A DNA stretch of 64,000 nucleotides from Anaerocolumna sp. GTDB lineage: Bacteria > Bacillota > Clostridia > Lachnospirales > Lachnospiraceae. The stretch is taken from NCBI GenBank assembly GCA_029256725.1, contig JAQSXJ010000019.1, forward strand, positions 1-64,000, read 5' to 3'. Made by a program: the position numbers and the translations under genes. The notes below the pieces were generated by a model. It was not told where the DNA came from. It worked only from the letters and a program-made list of their open reading frames with translations, and did no database searches. This document shows, piece by piece, positions 61,901-64,000 of this stretch (its first letter is position 1; each line of letters opens with the position of its first letter).

Positions 61901-64000
61901 TTACTTCATGCCTGCATGTGCCTTAAGCATTCCCATTAATACTTTCTCAGGGGTTATTGGCAGTTCTCTGTGCCAGACTCCTGTAGCATTATAAACAGCA
62001 TGAGCTATGGCAGGCGGAGGTGTATTGATTACCACTTCTCCAATGGATTTTGCTCCAAAAGGGCCGCTTTGCTCGTAACTGCTCTCAAATTCAACTCGAA
62101 GGCTGCATAAATCCATGCGGGTTGGTATCTTATACTGCATAAAGGAATTCTCTCTGATCTGCCCTTTCTTACTATAGGAAACATCTTCATACAAGGCCAT
62201 ACCAATTCCCTGTGCCAGTCCGCCTTCTGTCTGAACTCTGGCAAGATTGGTATTGATAACCGTACCGCAGTCAACAACTGCTACATAATCCAGAAGCTCG
62301 ATGGAGCCGGTTTCCTTATCCACTTCAATTTCCACCATCCCCACCATGTGAGGCGGCGGTGAAACCGGAGAGGAATTCGATACAGTTACCTGCACAGCTT
62401 CTGAATTTCCGCTCATAGATTTGGAGGCAATATCCATAAGGGATACCTCCCTACTGCCATCAATTTTCGTAATTTTCTTTCCCGTAAATAGGAGTTCTTC
62501 CGCCTGACAGCAAAGCATTATAGCAGCTATTCTGCACATCTTCTCCTTTAATTCCATACAGGCTTTCTCCACTGCTTTACCGGTTATATAAGTGGTACTG
62601 GAAGCATAGGAGCCGGAATCATAAGGAGAGCTGTCCGTATCTGCACCGAAAATAATAATATCCTCTACTTCACACTCCAGGCACTCTGCTGCAATCTGTG
62701 CCAGAATGGTATCACAACCGGTTCCCATATCCGCCGCTGCAATGGATAGGGCATAAAAGCCTTCATCATTTAATTTTATCGTAGCAGAACCTACATCAAC
62801 ATTTGATATTCCGGAACTTTGCATAGCCATGGCCACACCTTTGCTTCGAATCTTACCATTTCCAAGATCCAGGGCGTAAGGCTTATTGTCCCAGTCAAAC
62901 ATTTCACTTGCTTTTTTCATACAGCTATCAAGAGCACAGGAAGTATTGTATTCATTATAATAAGCCGGCATGACCTGCCCTTCCCTTACCATATTTTTCT
63001 CCCTGATGGCAACAGCATCCATATGAAGCTTAGAAGCAAGCTCACTGATAGCTGACTCCATGGCAAAGATACCCTGAGTTGCCCCGTAACCCCGGTAAGC
63101 TCCGGCAGACTGTATATTGGTGTACACTACGTCATAATGAAAACGGTAAGCTTCCAGATTGTTATTGTATAATGAGATGGATTTATGTCCCGATAGTCCT
63201 ACTGTGGTAGGACCATGTTCACCATATGCTCCGGTATTGGACAAAGTATATAAATCCAATGCACGGATTGTGCCGTCCTTCATAGCACCTACTCTGACGG
63301 TCAGTTCCATTTCGTGGCGGGGAGTAGAAGCCGTCTGGCTTTCTTCTCTGGTATATATCATTTTCGCTGGTCTGCCGGTTTTTAAAGTAACAAAGGCCGG
63401 GTAAACTTCTGAAACACTGGTCTGCTTCGCACCAAAGCCTCCGCCGATACGCGGTTTAGAAACACGAATCTTTGATTTCGGAATATCCAGGGCATTGGCT
63501 AATATTCTTCTTAAATGAAAGACTATCTGGGTGGAGCTGACCACATGAAGTCTTCCATAAGGATCAATGGTTGAATAGGTACGGAATGTTTCCATCATTG
63601 CCTGCTGATTAGATTTGGTATGATAGGTGTTCTTAATAATCACATCGCATTCAGACATTACTCTGTCAACTTCTCCATATTCACTTTTATCTGCAGCGCA
63701 TAGATTTCTCTTGTTATCAGCCCCAACGGGACATAATGCCTGCCAATCTTCTTCCGGATGTATCAGAACACTGTTATCCTTGGCTGTTCTAAGATTAAGT
63801 ACCGGTTCTAATACCGTATATTTTACCTTGATAAGTTTCATAGCTTTGTCAACTGCTTTATGGTTTTCACCGGCTACAATTGCAACAGCATCTCCTACGT
63901 AACGCACTCTGCTATCCAGTATCAGACGGTCGTAAGGACTTGGTTCAGGATAGGTCTGTCCTGCCATGGTAAAACGCTTTGCCGGTACATCCTTATAGGT
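61901..64000 (-). CDS. Molybdenum hydroxylase large subunit (xanthine dehydrogenase family), N-terminus outside the window
   Basis: The frame is open to the right edge (KDVPAKRFTMAGQTYPEPSPYDRL...). The visible 700 residues are the Mo-binding subunit of a xanthine oxidase-family enzyme: RIGGGFGAKQTSVSEVY, SAGAYRGYGATQGIF, AAADMGTGCDTILAQIAAECL, CGTVINTNLARVQTEGGLAQGIGMALYED and the catalytic-Glu motif FGAKSIGEVVINTPPPAIAHAV. It belongs to a different unit from the 7.5-18 kb operon. I cannot tell from sequence whether it needs selenium or which heterocycle it oxidises. Confidence 0.87.
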   Translation of the reverse strand, partial: TYKDVPAKRFTMAGQTYPEPSPYDRLILDSRVRYVGDAVAIVAGENHKAVDKAMKLIKVKYTVLEPVLNLRTAKDNSVLIHPEEDWQALCPVGADNKRNLCAADKSEYGEVDRVMSECDVIIKNTYHTKSNQQAMMETFRTYSTIDPYGRLHVVSSTQIVFHLRRILANALDIPKSKIRVSKPRIGGGFGAKQTSVSEVYPAFVTLKTGRPAKMIYTREESQTASTPRHEMELTVRVGAMKDGTIRALDLYTLSNTGAYGEHGPTTVGLSGHKSISLYNNNLEAYRFHYDVVYTNIQSAGAYRGYGATQGIFAMESAISELASKLHMDAVAIREKNMVREGQVMPAYYNEYNTSCALDSCMKKASEMFDWDNKPYALDLGNGKIRSKGVAMAMQSSGISNVDVGSATIKLNDEGFYALSIAAADMGTGCDTILAQIAAECLECEVEDIIIFGADTDSSPYDSGSYASSTTYITGKAVEKACMELKEKMCRIAAIMLCCQAEELLFTGKKITKIDGSREVSLMDIASKSMSGNSEAVQVTVSNSSPVSPPPHMVGMVEIEVDKETGSIELLDYVAVVDCGTVINTNLARVQTEGGLAQGIGMALYEDVSYSKKGQIRENSFMQYKIPTRMDLCSLRVEFESSYEQSGPFGAKSIGEVVINTPPPAIAHAVYNATGVWHRELPITPEKVLMGMLKAHAGMK

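Overview
The window looks like chromosomal DNA from a low-GC anaerobic Firmicute, most likely a Lachnospiraceae-type clostridium. The reasons are the Rnf complex in C-D-G-E-A-B order, a V-type ATPase instead of F-type genes here, a selenium-dependent molybdenum hydroxylase cluster, CD3324-family and FakA-like small proteins, and strong AGGAGG ribosome sites. I saw no rRNA, tRNA, CRISPR, prophage or intact insertion sequence. Nearly all genes lie on the minus strand.

Region 1 (1-7.4 kb): a TelA/XpaC pair, a secreted Big2 plus BLIP-like protein behind a three-copy 83-87 bp repeat, a CD3324-type protein next to a 210 bp inverted-repeat element, and a BlaI/BlaR1 sensor pair with a perfect 25 bp palindrome as its probable operator.

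Region 2 (7.5-18.1 kb): a probable operon of about 10 kb on the minus strand. Its order is [2Fe-2S]/FAD subunit, Mo subunit, selD, a YedF-like DsrE protein, yqeC, mocA-like, yqeB, and a fused [2Fe-2S]/Mo xanthine dehydrogenase. SelD, YqeB, YqeC and the MocA-like protein mark the selenium-dependent molybdenum hydroxylase system. The leader carries a purine-riboswitch-like aptamer whose 3' side overlaps the 5' strand of a terminator, which suggests a ligand-induced ON switch. The FAD subunit is frameshifted, and mocA and yqeC carry in-frame tandem duplications.

Region 3 (18.2-37.6 kb): a GT4 glycosyltransferase and a VTT membrane protein, an MFS carrier, a YitT/YczE-like protein, then rnfCDGEAB and a nine-gene V-ATPase operon. 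The c-ring subunit has every residue of the Enterococcus hirae Na+ site at a constant offset, so an Na+ cycle with Rnf is plausible.

Region 4 (37.7-47.8 kb): a stand-alone FakA C-terminal-like protein, a decayed FtsX permease, an oligopeptide ABC transporter (oppABCDF) and a TetM-like translation GTPase fused to a Rae1/YacP NYN nuclease domain.

Region 5 (48-64 kb): a metallo-hydrolase with the remnant of a second one, a WYL regulator, a three-gene AAA/TPR membrane operon, two genes with internal deletions (C45 acyltransferase and AraC-GyrI), a membrane protein, a P-type cation ATPase with a MarR regulator and a 15-bp-periodic array of MarR-like sites, a truncated GNAT gene, an MFS carrier, and at the right edge a further molybdenum hydroxylase large subunit that runs off the window.

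Two themes recur: short tandem repeats (often 15 bp) inside and between genes, and genes damaged by internal deletions. Both could be real genome decay or partly assembly error.
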